Source of the DNA: Roseateles sp.
GTDB lineage: Bacteria > Pseudomonadota > Gammaproteobacteria > Burkholderiales > Burkholderiaceae
Length of the DNA stretch: 64,000 nucleotides
Direction of reading: 5' to 3'
Assembly: GCA_019232985.1 (NCBI GenBank)
Contig: JAFAMW010000048.1
Span: 62,001-126,000 of the forward strand
The notes under the pieces were generated by a model that was not told where the DNA came from, searched no databases, and was given only the letters and a program-made list of their open reading frames with translations. Each line of letters begins with the position of its first letter. Position 1 is the stretch's first letter. This document shows positions 10,808 through 20,588 of the stretch, piece by piece. The position numbers and the translations under genes were made by a program.

Positions 10808-11601
10808 GCCGCATCGAGGCCACCTTCGCCGCCTTGAAGCAGCAGGGCCGCAAGGCCCTGATTCCCTACGTGACGGCCGGCGACCCGTTCCCCGAGACCA
10901 CGGTCGCGCTGATGCACGCCCTCGCCGACGCGGGCGCCGACGTGATCGAGCTCGGCATGCCGTTCTCGGACCCGATGGCCGACGGCCCGGTGATCCAGCA
11001 GGCCTCGGAGCGCGCGCTCGCGAAGGGCGTGACGCTGGCCCAGGTGCTCGCGTTCGTCGCCGCGTTCCGCGAGCGCAACCAGACGACGCCGGTCGTGCTG
11101 ATGGGCTACGCGAACCCGGTCGAGCGCCACGGCGCGACGCGCTTCGTTGCCGACGCCACCAAGGCTGGCGTCGACGGCGTGCTGATCGTCGACTACCCGC
11201 CCGAGGAATGCGCGGCGTTCGCCGGCGCGCTCGACGCCGCGGGGCTCGCGCCGATCTTCCTGCTCGCGCCGACGAGCACCGAGGCGCGCATGGCCGAGGT
11301 CGGCAAACTGGCCCGCGGCTACGTCTACTACGTGTCGCTGAAGGGCGTGACCGGCGCCGGCCACCTCGACACGGCCGCCGTCGCCGCGATGCTGCCGCGC
11401 ATCCGCGCCCATGTGAGCGTGCCGGTGGGCGTCGGCTTCGGCATCCGCGACGGCGCGACGGCGCGCGCCGTGGCCGAGCACGCGGACGCCGTCGTGATCG
11501 GTTCCAGGCTCGTCGAACTGCTGTCCCGCCAGGCCGGCGATAATGTCGCCCTGACCGGCGCCCAGTTCATCCGCGAGATCCGCGCGGAGCTGGACGCCTG
11601 A
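10804..11601 (+). CDS. trpA: Tryptophan synthase alpha chain
   Basis: Cleaves indole-3-glycerol phosphate and channels indole to TrpB. It has 265 residues with catalytic E49 ([10 protein letters not shown]) and D60 (MADGPVIQ), both in their expected positions. The start overlaps the trpB stop by four bases (ATGA), so trpF, trpB and trpA form a translationally coupled chain. accD follows after 21 bases. Confidence 0.96.
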
Positions 11602-11622
11602 TACGAATATAGAGGAGCCTCC

Positions 11623-12495
11623 ATGAGCTGGCTTGAAAAACTGCTGCCGCCGAAGATCCAGACCCCCGAGGCCGGCGAACGCCGCACGGTCCCCGAGGGC
11701 CTGTGGATCAAGTGCCCGGCCTGCGAGACCGTGCTCTACAAGACCGATCTCGAGAGCAACGTCAACGTCTGCCCGAAGTGCAGCCACCACCACCGCATCG
11801 GCGCGCGCGCACGCCTCGACGCCTTCCTCGACGGCGAAGGCCGCTACGAGGTCGGCCAGGAGGTGCTGCCGGTCGACGCGCTGAAGTTCAAGGACAGCAA
11901 GAAGTACCCGGACCGCCTGAAGGAAGCGCTCGAGAGCACCGGCGAGACCGACGCGCTCGTCGTGCTCGGCGGCGCCGTCATGAGCGTGCCCGTCGTCGTC
12001 GCCTGCTTCGAGTTCGACTTCATGGGCGGCTCGATGGGCTCGGTCGTCGGCGAGCGCTTCGTGCGCGGCGTCGAGACCGCGCTCGAGCAGAAGACGCCGT
12101 TCATCTGCTTCACGGCGACCGGCGGCGCGCGCATGCAGGAAGGCCTGCTGTCGCTGATGCAGATGGCCAAGACCAACGCGGCGCTGACCAAGCTCGCGAA
12201 GGCGCGCCTGCCCTATATCAGCGTGCTGACCGACCCGACGATGGGCGGCGTGTCGGCGAGCTTCGCCTTCGTCGGCGACATCGTGATCGCCGAGCCCAAG
12301 GCGCTGATCGGCTTCGCGGGCCCGCGCGTGATCGAGAACACCGTGCGCGAAAAGCTCCCGCCGGGCTTCCAGCGTGCCGAGTTCCTCGTCGAGAAGGGCG
12401 CCGTCGACATGATCGTCGACCGCCGCCAGCTGCGCGAGACGATCGCGCGCCAGCTCGCCATGCTGCAGCGCCAGAGCGCCGACGCGGTGGCCTGA
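11623..12495 (+). CDS. accD: Acetyl-CoA carboxylase, carboxyltransferase subunit beta
   Basis: Half of the carboxyltransferase of acetyl-CoA carboxylase (malonyl-CoA formation for fatty acids); it works with AccA, which is not in this window. The 290-residue protein begins with the Zn ribbon (C31, C34, C50, C53) and has the crotonase-fold carboxyltransferase core with GGARMQEG and the [11 protein letters not shown] segment. GAGGAG is seen upstream of the ATG. The trpFBA-accD-folC order is common in Proteobacteria. Confidence 0.95.
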   Translation: MSWLEKLLPPKIQTPEAGERRTVPEGLWIKCPACETVLYKTDLESNVNVCPKCSHHHRIGARARLDAFLDGEGRYEVGQEVLPVDALKFKDSKKYPDRLKEALESTGETDALVVLGGAVMSVPVVVACFEFDFMGGSMGSVVGERFVRGVETALEQKTPFICFTATGGARMQEGLLSLMQMAKTNAALTKLAKARLPYISVLTDPTMGGVSASFAFVGDIVIAEPKALIGFAGPRVIENTVREKLPPGFQRAEFLVEKGAVDMIVDRRQLRETIARQLAMLQRQSADAVA

Positions 12496-12516
12496 ATCCG
12501 CCAATGCTTGAACACG

Positions 12517-12544
12517 ACGGCCGGGCGATGCGCCTGGCCGTTTT
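12517..12544 (+). terminator. Rho-independent terminator between accD and folC
   Basis: An 11-bp stem (12517-12527 with 12531-12541, one G-T pair, loop ATG) is followed by TTTT. It lies 21 bases after the accD stop and ends only six bases before the folC start codon. Confidence 0.8.
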
Positions 12545-12550
12545 CACTTG

Positions 12551-13915
12551 ATGAACACCTTGACCGACTGGCTCGCCCATTGCGAGCGCCTCCACCCCAA
12601 GGAAATCGACATGACGCTCGCGCGCGTGAACGCGCTGCGCGAACGTCTGGGCCTCGCGTTCGAGGCGCCCGTGATCATGGTCGCGGGCACCAACGGCAAG
12701 GGCTCGACCTGCGCGATGCTGGAAGCAATTGCGCTGCAGGCGGGGTATCGCGTCGGTCTGTACATCAAGCCGCATCTGCTGCATTTCCAGGAACGCTGCC
12801 GCGTCGGCGGCGAACCCGTGGAGGCGGCCTCGCTGCTATCGCATTTCGAAGCCGTGGAAGCGGCGCGCGGCGACATCGCGCTGACCTATTTCGAATTCAC
12901 CACACTGGCGATCCTGAGCCGCTTGGCGGCCGAGCCGCTGGATCTGGTGATCCTGGAAGTCGGTTTGGGCGGCCGCCTGGATGCCGTCAATGCCATCGAT
13001 GCCGATTGCAGCGTCATCACCAGCGTTGACCTCGATCACACGGAGTACCTGGGGCCGGACCGCGAATCGGTCGGGCGCGAGAAGGCCCACATCATGCGTG
13101 CCGGCCGGCCGGTGGTCGTCAGCGACCCGGTGCCGCCGACGTCGATCGCCGTTTATGCGGCCGAGATTGGCGCCGACCTGCGCCAACTGGGCCGCGACTT
13201 CAGCTACAACGGCGACCGCCAGCAGTGGCAGTGGGTGGGCCGCGCGCGCCGTTTCAGCGGGCTGGCCTATCCGGCGCTGCGCGGCGTCAACCAGTTGCTC
13301 AATGCCGCAGGCGTGCTGGCCGTGTTCGAGGCCCTGTATGAACGTCTGCCCATCAGCGCGCAGGCCGTGCGTACGGGCCTGGCCCTGGTGGAGTTGCCGG
13401 GCCGCTTCCAGGTGGTGCCGGGCCAGCCGGCGCTGGTGCTGGACGTGGCACACAATCCGCATGCGGTGGCGGCCTTGGCGCAAAACTTGGACCAGATGGG
13501 ATTTTTCCCGCGCACGCATGCCGTGTTCGGTGCCATGGCCGACAAGGACGTGGCCCAGATCCTGGAACGCATGGCACCGCTGGTCGACGCCTGGCATTTC
13601 ACGGACTTGCCGGTCGCGCGGGCGTCCACGGCGGTCGCTTTGGCGCAGCAGTTTGAGGCCATGCGCGCCCAGGGCCGCCTGAAATGTCCGGCCCAGGTGC
13701 TCGTCGCGCAGCATGCCGACCCGCTGGATGCGCTGACCGCAGCGGCTGCGCAGGCCGAGGCGGCTGATAGAATCGTGGTCTTTGGTTCCTTCTATACCGT
13801 GAGTGGCGTTATCCGCAAGGGCGTGCCGCGCCTGGTGGCGGGCAGGGAGGCTTCGGCGCAGGGCACGACGCAGGGCTCTGGGCCGGGGATTCTGTCGCCT
13901 GAGCGGGGACATTGA
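12551..13915 (+). CDS. folC: Bifunctional folylpolyglutamate / dihydrofolate synthase
   Basis: Mur-ligase family enzyme adding glutamate to dihydropteroate and folates. The product has 454 residues. The P-loop GTNGKGS is at 46-52, EVGLGGRLDAVN and SVDLDHTEYLG follow, and the C-terminal ligase domain with LDVAHNPHA is present. The ATG at 12551 is six bases behind a terminator, leaving no room for a Shine-Dalgarno sequence. Base usage changes within the gene: the first ~170 bases look like the upstream genes, the rest like the downstream ones. The last ~30 residues are a poorly conserved tail. Confidence 0.92.
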   Translation: MNTLTDWLAHCERLHPKEIDMTLARVNALRERLGLAFEAPVIMVAGTNGKGSTCAMLEAIALQAGYRVGLYIKPHLLHFQERCRVGGEPVEAASLLSHFEAVEAARGDIALTYFEFTTLAILSRLAAEPLDLVILEVGLGGRLDAVNAIDADCSVITSVDLDHTEYLGPDRESVGREKAHIMRAGRPVVVSDPVPPTSIAVYAAEIGADLRQLGRDFSYNGDRQQWQWVGRARRFSGLAYPALRGVNQLLNAAGVLAVFEALYERLPISAQAVRTGLALVELPGRFQVVPGQPALVLDVAHNPHAVAALAQNLDQMGFFPRTHAVFGAMADKDVAQILERMAPLVDAWHFTDLPVARASTAVALAQQFEAMRAQGRLKCPAQVLVAQHADPLDALTAAAAQAEAADRIVVFGSFYTVSGVIRKGVPRLVAGREASAQGTTQGSGPGILSPERGH

Positions 13916-13997
13916 GCAGCTTCTTCGCTCGCTGTTTCACGAACCAATCTTTCAATTTCGACTGCATCAACACAGGCACTGCGGGGCGTATCGCGAC

Positions 13998-14870
13998 ATG
14001 GGTTTGCTGTCCTTTTTCAAGCGGGGTACCGAAACATCAGCGGCCAAGCCGGTTTCGGCAGGGGTGGATGATGTACAGCAGCTTCGCTTGAGAGCCCGGC
14101 GCCGCCTGATGGGTGCTGCGGTGCTGGTGATTCTCGGCGTGATCGGCTTTCCGCTGGTGTTTGAAACCCAGCCGCGTCCGATTCCGGTCGATCTGCCGGT
14201 CGAGATCCCTCGCAAGGAAGGCGCGGCGCCTTTGACGGTTCCTACGGCCCCGGAAACGCCGGCGGCTGTTGTTGCACCAACGGTCGCGCCGGTCGCTGCT
14301 TCGGTTGTTGCCGCATCACAGAGCGCCGGCGCCGAACCCAAGTCCACGCAAGGCCAAGGCATCATCACCGAAGACCGCGATGGCAATCCTGTGCCGGCTT
14401 CGCCTGCACGGACCGCGGCCGACGCCAATGCCACGAATGCCCCGCGCAAGAAGGCTGATACGGTTGTCGCCGCGAGCAAGCCGGCGCCCGCCGCGTCCAA
14501 GCTCGCGCAAAAGGTATCGGACAAGGCAACAGACAAGGCCTCAGAAAAATCCACCGCCAAGGCCAGTCCCAACGCGGCCGAGTCCGCTCGCGTGCAGGCC
14601 ATGCTCGAAGGCAAGCCGGCAGCCCAGTCGGCTGCAGCGAATGGACGCGTCATCGTGCAGGTGGGCGCTTTTGCCGAGAACAAGTCGGCGCAGGAGGTGC
14701 GGGTCAAGATTGAACATCTGGGCCTCAAGACCTATACCCAGGCCGTCGAGACCGCGGACGGGCGGCGCATACGCGTGCGGGTCGGACCCTTCGCCAGCCG
14801 TGATGAAGCCGACAAGGCGGCCACCAAGCTGCGCGCGGCCGGCCTGACGGCGGCTGTTCTGACGCTTTGA
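13998..14870 (+). CDS. SPOR-domain cell-division protein (DedD-like)
   Basis: A bitopic inner-membrane protein. From the ATG at 13998 (MGLLSFFKRG) it has 290 residues: a short cytoplasmic tail, one transmembrane helix (about 37-56), an Ala/Lys/Pro-rich periplasmic linker, and a C-terminal SPOR domain (from about 214, starting GRVIVQVGAFAENKSAQEV). SPOR domains bind denuded septal peptidoglycan. The folC-dedD-cvpA-purF order is the same as in Escherichia coli, which supports the DedD assignment. The open frame continues upstream to 13803 but overlaps folC and lacks conserved sequence. Confidence 0.85.
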   Translation: MGLLSFFKRGTETSAAKPVSAGVDDVQQLRLRARRRLMGAAVLVILGVIGFPLVFETQPRPIPVDLPVEIPRKEGAAPLTVPTAPETPAAVVAPTVAPVAASVVAASQSAGAEPKSTQGQGIITEDRDGNPVPASPARTAADANATNAPRKKADTVVAASKPAPAASKLAQKVSDKATDKASEKSTAKASPNAAESARVQAMLEGKPAAQSAAANGRVIVQVGAFAENKSAQEVRVKIEHLGLKTYTQAVETADGRRIRVRVGPFASRDEADKAATKLRAAGLTAAVLTL

Positions 14871-14883
14871 AGCGCTGGGCGTA

Positions 14884-15372
14884 ATGGCTTGGGTCGATCT
14901 CTCCCTGCTGTTGATCTTGCTGCTGTCCTTGTTGCTGGGGCTGTGGCGTGGCCTGTTGTACGAGTTGCTCTCGCTGGCGGGCTGGCTGGTGGCCTGGCTG
15001 GGGGCGCGTTTTGTCGCGCCTTACGTGCAGACCTGGCTGCCGGCCGACAAGCTAGGGCCTGCGCTGCTGCATGCCCTGGCGCTGGTGCTTTCATTCTTGT
15101 TGATCTTGCTGCTGTGGGGCATCTCTGCCAAGCTTTTGCGGGCGCTGCTGCGTGTCTCTCCCTTGAGCGTGCTGGACCGGGTGGGTGGGATCGTGTTCGG
15201 CGCGCTGCGCGGCGTGTTGCTGGGCCTGCTTTTGGTGCTGGTGCTTGGCATGACGCCGCTCGCCGAGTCTTCGGCCTGGACGCAGTCCGCGTTGGTGCCC
15301 GATCTGCAATGGGTCTTGCAGGGCCTGAGGCCTTGGATGCCTGCGGAAGTGGTGAAATTCATTCCGGCCTGA
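14884..15372 (+). CDS. cvpA: CvpA family membrane protein
   Basis: A 162-residue protein with four predicted membrane helices; the first is rich in leucine (DLSLLLILLLSLLLGLWRGL). CvpA was named for colicin V production in E. coli and lies upstream of purF there as here. Its biochemical role is not settled. It begins 13 bases after the SPOR gene and ends 60 bases before purF. Confidence 0.9.
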   Translation: MAWVDLSLLLILLLSLLLGLWRGLLYELLSLAGWLVAWLGARFVAPYVQTWLPADKLGPALLHALALVLSFLLILLLWGISAKLLRALLRVSPLSVLDRVGGIVFGALRGVLLGLLLVLVLGMTPLAESSAWTQSALVPDLQWVLQGLRPWMPAEVVKFIPA

Positions 15373-15432
15373 TCGTCACAAGCGGTCAAGCCTTCGTTGT
15401 AAAAATCGTCTCGTCAAGACAAGGATTCAGGC

Positions 15433-16944
15433 ATGTGTGGCATCGTTGGAGTGATTTCCCAGGCGCCGGTCAATCAGCTCATTTATGACGCCTTGCTGCT
15501 GCTGCAACATCGCGGCCAGGATGCGGCCGGCATCGTGACCATGCAAGGCAACAAGTGCTTCATGCACAAGGCGCGCGGCATGGTACGCGACGTGTTCCGC
15601 ACCCGCAACATGCGGGCCTTGCCGGGCAATGTGGGCCTGGGCCAGGTGCGCTATCCCACGGCGGGCAATGCCTACAGCGAGGAGGAGGCGCAGCCCTTCT
15701 ACGTCAATGCGCCGTTCGGCATCGTGCTGGTGCACAACGGCAACCTGACGAATGCGATCGCCCTCAAGCACGAGCTGTTCGAGATCGACCGACGCCATAT
15801 CAACACCGAGAGCGACTCCGAGGTCCTGCTCAACGTGCTGGCACATGAACTTGAACAGCAGGTGCGCAACCTGCCCTTGACGCCTGAGGCTGTGTTCAGC
15901 GCCGTGCGCAACGTCCACAGGCGCATCAAGGGGTCCTATGCGGTGATCTCGCTGATTGCGGGCCACGGGCTGCTGGCCTTCCGCGACCCCTATGGCATCC
16001 GGCCGCTGTGCTTCGGCCGAAATGGCGAGGGCGAGTACATGGTCGCCAGCGAAAGCGTGGCGCTGGAGGGTACTGGCTACCAGTTCGTGCGCGACGTGGC
16101 GCCCGGCGAGGCCGTGTTCGTCGACACCCAGGGCCGGCTGCACACGCTGCAATGCGCCGAGAACCCGCAGCTCCATCCCTGCATGTTCGAGTTCGTCTAC
16201 CTGGCCCGACCCGATTCGGTGCTGGACGGCATCTCGGTCTACCAGGCGCGCCTGAACATGGGCGAGACCCTGGCGCAGCGGCTCATCTCCACCATGCCGC
16301 CCAGCGACATCGACGTGGTGATCCCGATTCCCGAGTCCAGCCGTCCCTCGGCCATGCAACTGGCCCACAAGATTGGCAAGCCTTACCGCGAAGGCTTCGT
16401 GAAGAACCGCTATGTGGGCCGGACTTTCATCATGCCGGGGCAGGGCGTGCGCAAGAAGTCGGTGCGCCAAAAGCTCAATGCCATCGGCCTGGAGTTCAAG
16501 AACCGCAACGTGCTGCTGGTGGACGATTCCATCGTGCGCGGCACCACGTCCAAGGAAATCGTGCAGATGGCGCGCGAAGCCGGGGCGCGCAAGGTCTACA
16601 TGGCGTCGGCCGCGCCGCCGGTGCGCTTCCCCAATGTCTACGGCATCGACATGCCGACCAAGGAAGAGCTGGTCGCGCACAACCGCAGCATCGAGGAGAT
16701 TCGCCAGTTCATCGGCGCCGACGCGCTGATCTACCAGGACGTCGACGCGATGAAGCGCGTGGTCGCGGCCTTGCGTCCCGGCCTGGCCGGCTTCGAAGCC
16801 TCGTGTTTCGACGGCCACTACATCACCGGCGACGTCAGCGTGGAAGATTTCGCCAGCATAAAAGCGCAGCGCAGTGCCCAAGGCGACGAGGAAGACGGCC
16901 CCGCGCGCACGCGCCTGGCCTTGCAAGGTGGACAGGAGCAATGA
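15433..16944 (+). CDS. purF: Amidophosphoribosyltransferase
   Basis: First committed step of purine synthesis: transfers glutamine amide nitrogen to PRPP. The 503-residue protein begins MCGIVGV, so the N-terminal nucleophile cysteine is C2 after removal of Met. The glutaminase domain contains [13 protein letters not shown], and the PRPP loop [15 protein letters not shown] is at about 360-374. The last bases contain the Shine-Dalgarno for metZ, so the two genes are coupled. Confidence 0.96.
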   Translation: MCGIVGVISQAPVNQLIYDALLLLQHRGQDAAGIVTMQGNKCFMHKARGMVRDVFRTRNMRALPGNVGLGQVRYPTAGNAYSEEEAQPFYVNAPFGIVLVHNGNLTNAIALKHELFEIDRRHINTESDSEVLLNVLAHELEQQVRNLPLTPEAVFSAVRNVHRRIKGSYAVISLIAGHGLLAFRDPYGIRPLCFGRNGEGEYMVASESVALEGTGYQFVRDVAPGEAVFVDTQGRLHTLQCAENPQLHPCMFEFVYLARPDSVLDGISVYQARLNMGETLAQRLISTMPPSDIDVVIPIPESSRPSAMQLAHKIGKPYREGFVKNRYVGRTFIMPGQGVRKKSVRQKLNAIGLEFKNRNVLLVDDSIVRGTTSKEIVQMAREAGARKVYMASAAPPVRFPNVYGIDMPTKEELVAHNRSIEEIRQFIGADALIYQDVDAMKRVVAALRPGLAGFEASCFDGHYITGDVSVEDFASIKAQRSAQGDEEDGPARTRLALQGGQEQ

Positions 16945-16945
16945 A

Positions 16946-18187
16946 TTGAGTGGCTCCAGAGATTCATTGCCCGAGGGTCTGCGCCCCGAGACGCTGGCGA
17001 TACGCACGGCGCTGCCGCCCAGCCAGTATGGCGAGAATTCAGAGGCCCTGTTCCTGACCAGCGGCTACGTACAGCCGGACTCGGAAACCTCGGCGCGCCG
17101 CTTTGCGGCCTCTGAAGACTTCACCTATTCGCGCACCAGCAATCCCACGGTGCGCAGCCTGGAGGCGCGCCTGGCGGCCATGGAGGGCACGGAAGGCTGC
17201 ATCGCCACCAGCACTGGCATGGGCGCGATCCTGCTGCTCATCATGGGCGTGCTCAAGGCCGGCGACCATGTGATCTGCTCGCGCTCGGTGTTCGGGTCGA
17301 CGATCAACCTCTTCGCCAAGGAGTTCGGCAAATTCGGCGTCGAGACCACGTTTGTCTCGCAGACCGACCTGGATGAATGGCGTGCTGCGGTCAAGCCCGC
17401 GACCAGGCTGCTGTTTGCCGAAACGCCGACCAACCCGCTCACCGAGATTTGCGACATCCGCGCGCTGGCCGATCTGGCGCACGCGGCCGGCGCCTTGCTG
17501 GTGGTCGACAACAGCTTTTGCTCGCCCGCCCTGCAACAACCGGCGAGCCTGGGCGCCGACCTGGTCATGCACTCCGGCACCAAATACCTGGACGGGCAGG
17601 GCCGTGTGATGGCCGGCGCCCTGTGCGGCCCCAACAGCCTGATCAAGGACGTCTTTGCGCCGGTGATCCGCACTGCCGGCATGACCCTGTCGCCCTTCAA
17701 TGCCTGGGTCGTACTCAAGGGCCTGGAGACGCTGGGACTGCGCATGAAAGCCCACAGCGAGAACGCGTTGGCGGTGGCGCGCTGGCTGGAGGCCCGGTCC
17801 GAGGTGGCGCGGGTCTACTATCCGGGTCTTGCTTCGCATCCGCAGCATGAGTTGGCCATGCGCCAGCAACTCGGCGGGCAGGGCGGTGCGGTGGTGGCGT
17901 TCGAACTGCACGGCCAGCATGGCGACACCAGTCCCGAAGCTGCGCGCGCCGCGGCCTTCCACGTGATCGATAGCACGCGCGTGCTGAGCGTGGCGACGAA
18001 CCTGGGCGACACCAAGTCCATCATCACCCATCCCGCGACCACCTCGCACGGACGTCTGAGCGAAGCGCAGCGACAGGCCGCCGGCATCAGCCAGGGCCTG
18101 GTCCGGCTGGCCGTCGGCCTGGAGCATGTGGATGACATCACCGACGATCTGTTGCGCGGCCTTTCCACTTTGAATACTTTGAAATGA
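16946..18187 (+). CDS. metZ: O-succinylhomoserine sulfhydrylase
   Basis: PLP enzyme making homocysteine from O-succinylhomoserine and sulfide (direct sulfhydrylation in methionine synthesis). The proposed start is a TTG at 16946, two bases after the purF stop, with AGGAG (16934-16938) seven bases upstream. This gives 413 residues starting [24 protein letters not shown] at 16874 would lie deep inside purF. The PLP lysine is K213 in [14 protein letters not shown], and YSRTSNPT is the usual Cys/Met-metabolism PLP signature. The stop overlaps the gltX start. Confidence 0.92.
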   Translation: MSGSRDSLPEGLRPETLAIRTALPPSQYGENSEALFLTSGYVQPDSETSARRFAASEDFTYSRTSNPTVRSLEARLAAMEGTEGCIATSTGMGAILLLIMGVLKAGDHVICSRSVFGSTINLFAKEFGKFGVETTFVSQTDLDEWRAAVKPATRLLFAETPTNPLTEICDIRALADLAHAAGALLVVDNSFCSPALQQPASLGADLVMHSGTKYLDGQGRVMAGALCGPNSLIKDVFAPVIRTAGMTLSPFNAWVVLKGLETLGLRMKAHSENALAVARWLEARSEVARVYYPGLASHPQHELAMRQQLGGQGGAVVAFELHGQHGDTSPEAARAAAFHVIDSTRVLSVATNLGDTKSIITHPATTSHGRLSEAQRQAAGISQGLVRLAVGLEHVDDITDDLLRGLSTLNTLK

Positions 18188-19587
18188 GCTCCATCTCGAC
18201 CCCCGTGCGCACCCGCATTGCGCCTTCTCCGACCGGCTTCCTGCATCTGGGCACTGCTCGCACGGCGCTGTATTCATGGGCCTATGCACGCCACTTCGGC
18301 GGCGAATTCGTACTGCGCATCGAAGACACCGACGTCGCACGTTCGACGCAAGATTCGGTCGAACAGATCCTGCAATCGATGCGCTGGCTGGGGCTGGATG
18401 CCGACGAGGGCCCGATCTACCAGATGGAGCGCCTGGAGCGTTACCAAGTCGTCGTTGCGCAACTGATCCGCGAGGGCAAGGCCTACCACTGCTATGCCAC
18501 GCCCGAAGAGCTCGATGCCATGCGCGAGGCGCAACGTGCGCGCGGCGAGAAGACCGGCTATGACGGACGCTGGCGCCCCGAGCCCGGCAAGGTGTTGCCG
18601 GCGGTGCCAGAAGGCGTCAAGCCGGTGGTGCGCTTCAGGAATCCGCTCGACGGGGAGGTGACCTGGAACGATCTGGTCAAGGGACCGATCACCATCAACA
18701 ACCGCGAGATCGACGACCTCATCATCATGCGGACCGACGGCGTGCCGACCTACAACTTCGCCGTGGTGGTCGATGACTGGGACATGCGCATCTCCCACGT
18801 GTTCCGTGGCGACGAGCATGTCAACAACACGCCCTGGCAGATCAATATCTTCAACGCGCTGGGCGCGCCGCTGCCGCAGTTCGGCCATGTGCCGGTGATC
18901 CTGGGCGACGACGGCCTCAAGTTGTCCAAGCGCCGCGGTGCAGTCAGCGTCACGGCCTATGAAGACGGCGGCTACCTGCCCGAGGCCATGCTGAACTACC
19001 TGGCACGCCTGGGCTGGAGCCATGGCGACGAGGAGCTGTTCACGCGCGAGCAACTGGTGTCGTGGTTCGACGGCACGCACCTGTCCAAGAGCCCGGCGCA
19101 ATGGGATGCCGCCAAGCTCGAATGGGTCAACGGTCAATACATGAAGCAGGCCGACGACGCCAGACTGGCTGGCCTGGTGGCCGCACAGTTGGGGAAGCGC
19201 GGCTTGAGTGTGTCTTCGCGAGACAAGCTGCAAGCCATGTGCGCTCTGTTCAAGGACCGTTGCGCGACCACCGTGGTGCTGGCCGATTGGCTCGCCATTT
19301 TCGTGGCTGATGTCGCGCCATTGGCGGAAGATCTCACCACCCATGTGACGGAGGCCGTCAAGCCAGCCCTTGCTGCCTTGGCCGACAAGTTCGCTGGCAT
19401 CGACTGGAACAAGACCGCGATCCAGGCGGCCATCAAGGAAACCATCGCCGCGCATGGACTGAAGATGCCGCAATTGGCCATTCCCGCGCGCGTGCTGGTG
19501 TGCGGCCGTGCGCAGACACCGTCGGTCGACGCGGTGTTGGAGTTGTTCGATAAAGAAATTGTCATCAAACGCTTGCGGAGCGCTTGA
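18184..19587 (+). CDS. gltX: Glutamyl-tRNA synthetase
   Basis: Charges tRNA-Glu. The 467-residue class I enzyme has the HIGH-type motif HLGT at 21-24 ([17 protein letters not shown]) and the KMSKS-type motif KLSKR near 247-251. The Zn-binding cysteines found in some GltX proteins are not evident. It overlaps metZ by four bases. The gene is directly followed by tRNA genes that include tRNA-Glu, its substrate; the tRNA promoter lies over its 3' end. Confidence 0.95.
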   Translation: MSSISTPVRTRIAPSPTGFLHLGTARTALYSWAYARHFGGEFVLRIEDTDVARSTQDSVEQILQSMRWLGLDADEGPIYQMERLERYQVVVAQLIREGKAYHCYATPEELDAMREAQRARGEKTGYDGRWRPEPGKVLPAVPEGVKPVVRFRNPLDGEVTWNDLVKGPITINNREIDDLIIMRTDGVPTYNFAVVVDDWDMRISHVFRGDEHVNNTPWQINIFNALGAPLPQFGHVPVILGDDGLKLSKRRGAVSVTAYEDGGYLPEAMLNYLARLGWSHGDEELFTREQLVSWFDGTHLSKSPAQWDAAKLEWVNGQYMKQADDARLAGLVAAQLGKRGLSVSSRDKLQAMCALFKDRCATTVVLADWLAIFVADVAPLAEDLTTHVTEAVKPALAALADKFAGIDWNKTAIQAAIKETIAAHGLKMPQLAIPARVLVCGRAQTPSVDAVLELFDKEIVIKRLRSA

Positions 19588-19602
19588 AATTCAGTCTATA
19601 AT
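19573..19602 (+). promoter_or_regulatory. Sigma-70 promoter for the tRNA cluster
   Basis: TTGCGG (19573-19578), an 18-base spacer and a perfect TATAAT (19597-19602), overlapping the end of gltX. The distance to the first tRNA (19676) leaves about 65 bases of leader. Confidence 0.7.
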
Positions 19603-19675
19603 CTTTTTCTCGCTTGAACAGCGCGACTCAAATGAGGTGTAGCTTTCCCAGAAGTTGGTGGGGTTGCATTTGAAT

Positions 19676-19751
<76 letters not shown>

Positions 19752-19816
19752 AAATTGGGTAGATACTGCGGTAGATATTCATTTTTTGTGGCGCGCAGTT
19801 CAAGGAAGAAGGTTTA

Positions 19817-19892
19817 GTCCCCTTCGTCTAGAGGCCTAGGACACGACCCTTTCACGGTTGTAACAGGGGTTCGAATCCCCTAGGGGACGCCA
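19817..19892 (+). tRNA. tRNA-Glu (anticodon TTC), copy 1
   Basis: 76 bases with encoded CCA; acceptor GTCCCCT/AGGGGAC and anticodon loop CTTTCAC (TTC). Identical to the copy at 20242. Confidence 0.97.
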
Positions 19893-19910
19893 AGTTTGAC
19901 AAGGCTTGAT

Positions 19911-19982
19911 GATTCACTTGATAAAAATTCAAGCGAATCAAAAATCTTGTTAAATACTGAAGTAGAATACTAATTCAGTATT
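19911..19982 (+). other. Two stem-loops in the tRNA-Glu1 / tRNA-Asp1 spacer
   Basis: Stem 1: 19911-19921 pairs with 19929-19939 (one mismatch). Stem 2: 19953-19961 pairs perfectly with 19974-19982, ending one base before tRNA-Asp. They may guide RNase cleavage of the tRNA precursor. The second cassette lacks them. Confidence 0.5.
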
Positions 19983-19983
19983 A

Positions 19984-20060
19984 GGAGTGGTAGTTCAGTT
20001 GGTTAGAATACCGGCCTGTCACGCCGGGGGTCGCGGGTTCGAGTCCCGTCCACTCCGCCA
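19984..20060 (+). tRNA. tRNA-Asp (anticodon GTC), copy 1
   Basis: 77 bases with encoded CCA; acceptor GGAGTGG/CCACTCC and anticodon loop CTGTCAC (GTC). Identical to the copy at 20367. Confidence 0.97.
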
Positions 20061-20112
20061 ACAATTTGTAATTGCTTTGAACAGTGCTGTTCTCGCAATG
20101 CGCAGGCATTTC

Positions 20113-20188
<76 letters not shown>

Positions 20189-20241
20189 AAATAACAGGTT
20201 TGCTTGTGTTTTGGGGTGCATTGTTCAAGGAAGAAGGTTCA

Positions 20242-20317
20242 GTCCCCTTCGTCTAGAGGCCTAGGACACGACCCTTTCACGGTTGTAACAGGGGTTCGAA
20301 TCCCCTAGGGGACGCCA
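20242..20317 (+). tRNA. tRNA-Glu (anticodon TTC), copy 2
   Basis: Identical to copy 1. The 19 bases just upstream (TTCAAGGAAGAAGGTT then C/T, A) are also almost the same in both cassettes. Confidence 0.97.
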
Positions 20318-20366
20318 AGTTTTAAAAAACTTGATTGATATCGAAAGTAACCATATCTCGATATTT

Positions 20367-20443
20367 GGAGTGGTAGTTCAGTTGGTTAGAATACCGGCCT
20401 GTCACGCCGGGGGTCGCGGGTTCGAGTCCCGTCCACTCCGCCA
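20367..20443 (+). tRNA. tRNA-Asp (anticodon GTC), copy 2
   Basis: Identical to copy 1. Last gene of the tRNA cluster, followed by a terminator eight bases later. Confidence 0.97.
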
Positions 20444-20451
20444 ACTTCTCG

Positions 20452-20486
20452 AAACCCTGTTTGCGCAAGCAAGCAGGGTTTTTTTC
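20452..20486 (+). terminator. Rho-independent terminator of the tRNA cluster
   Basis: AAACCCTG (20452-20459) pairs with CAGGGTTT (20474-20481), with a seven-T run. It ends the tRNA transcript. Confidence 0.88.
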
Positions 20487-20588
20487 TGTCCGCGTGTCAT
20501 TTCCATTCCTTCGTGAATTGACAGAAGGTCCCGCTGCAAATCTAATCAACTCGGTACAGTTCCAATGCCGTGCCCGGAGGTCAGCGAC

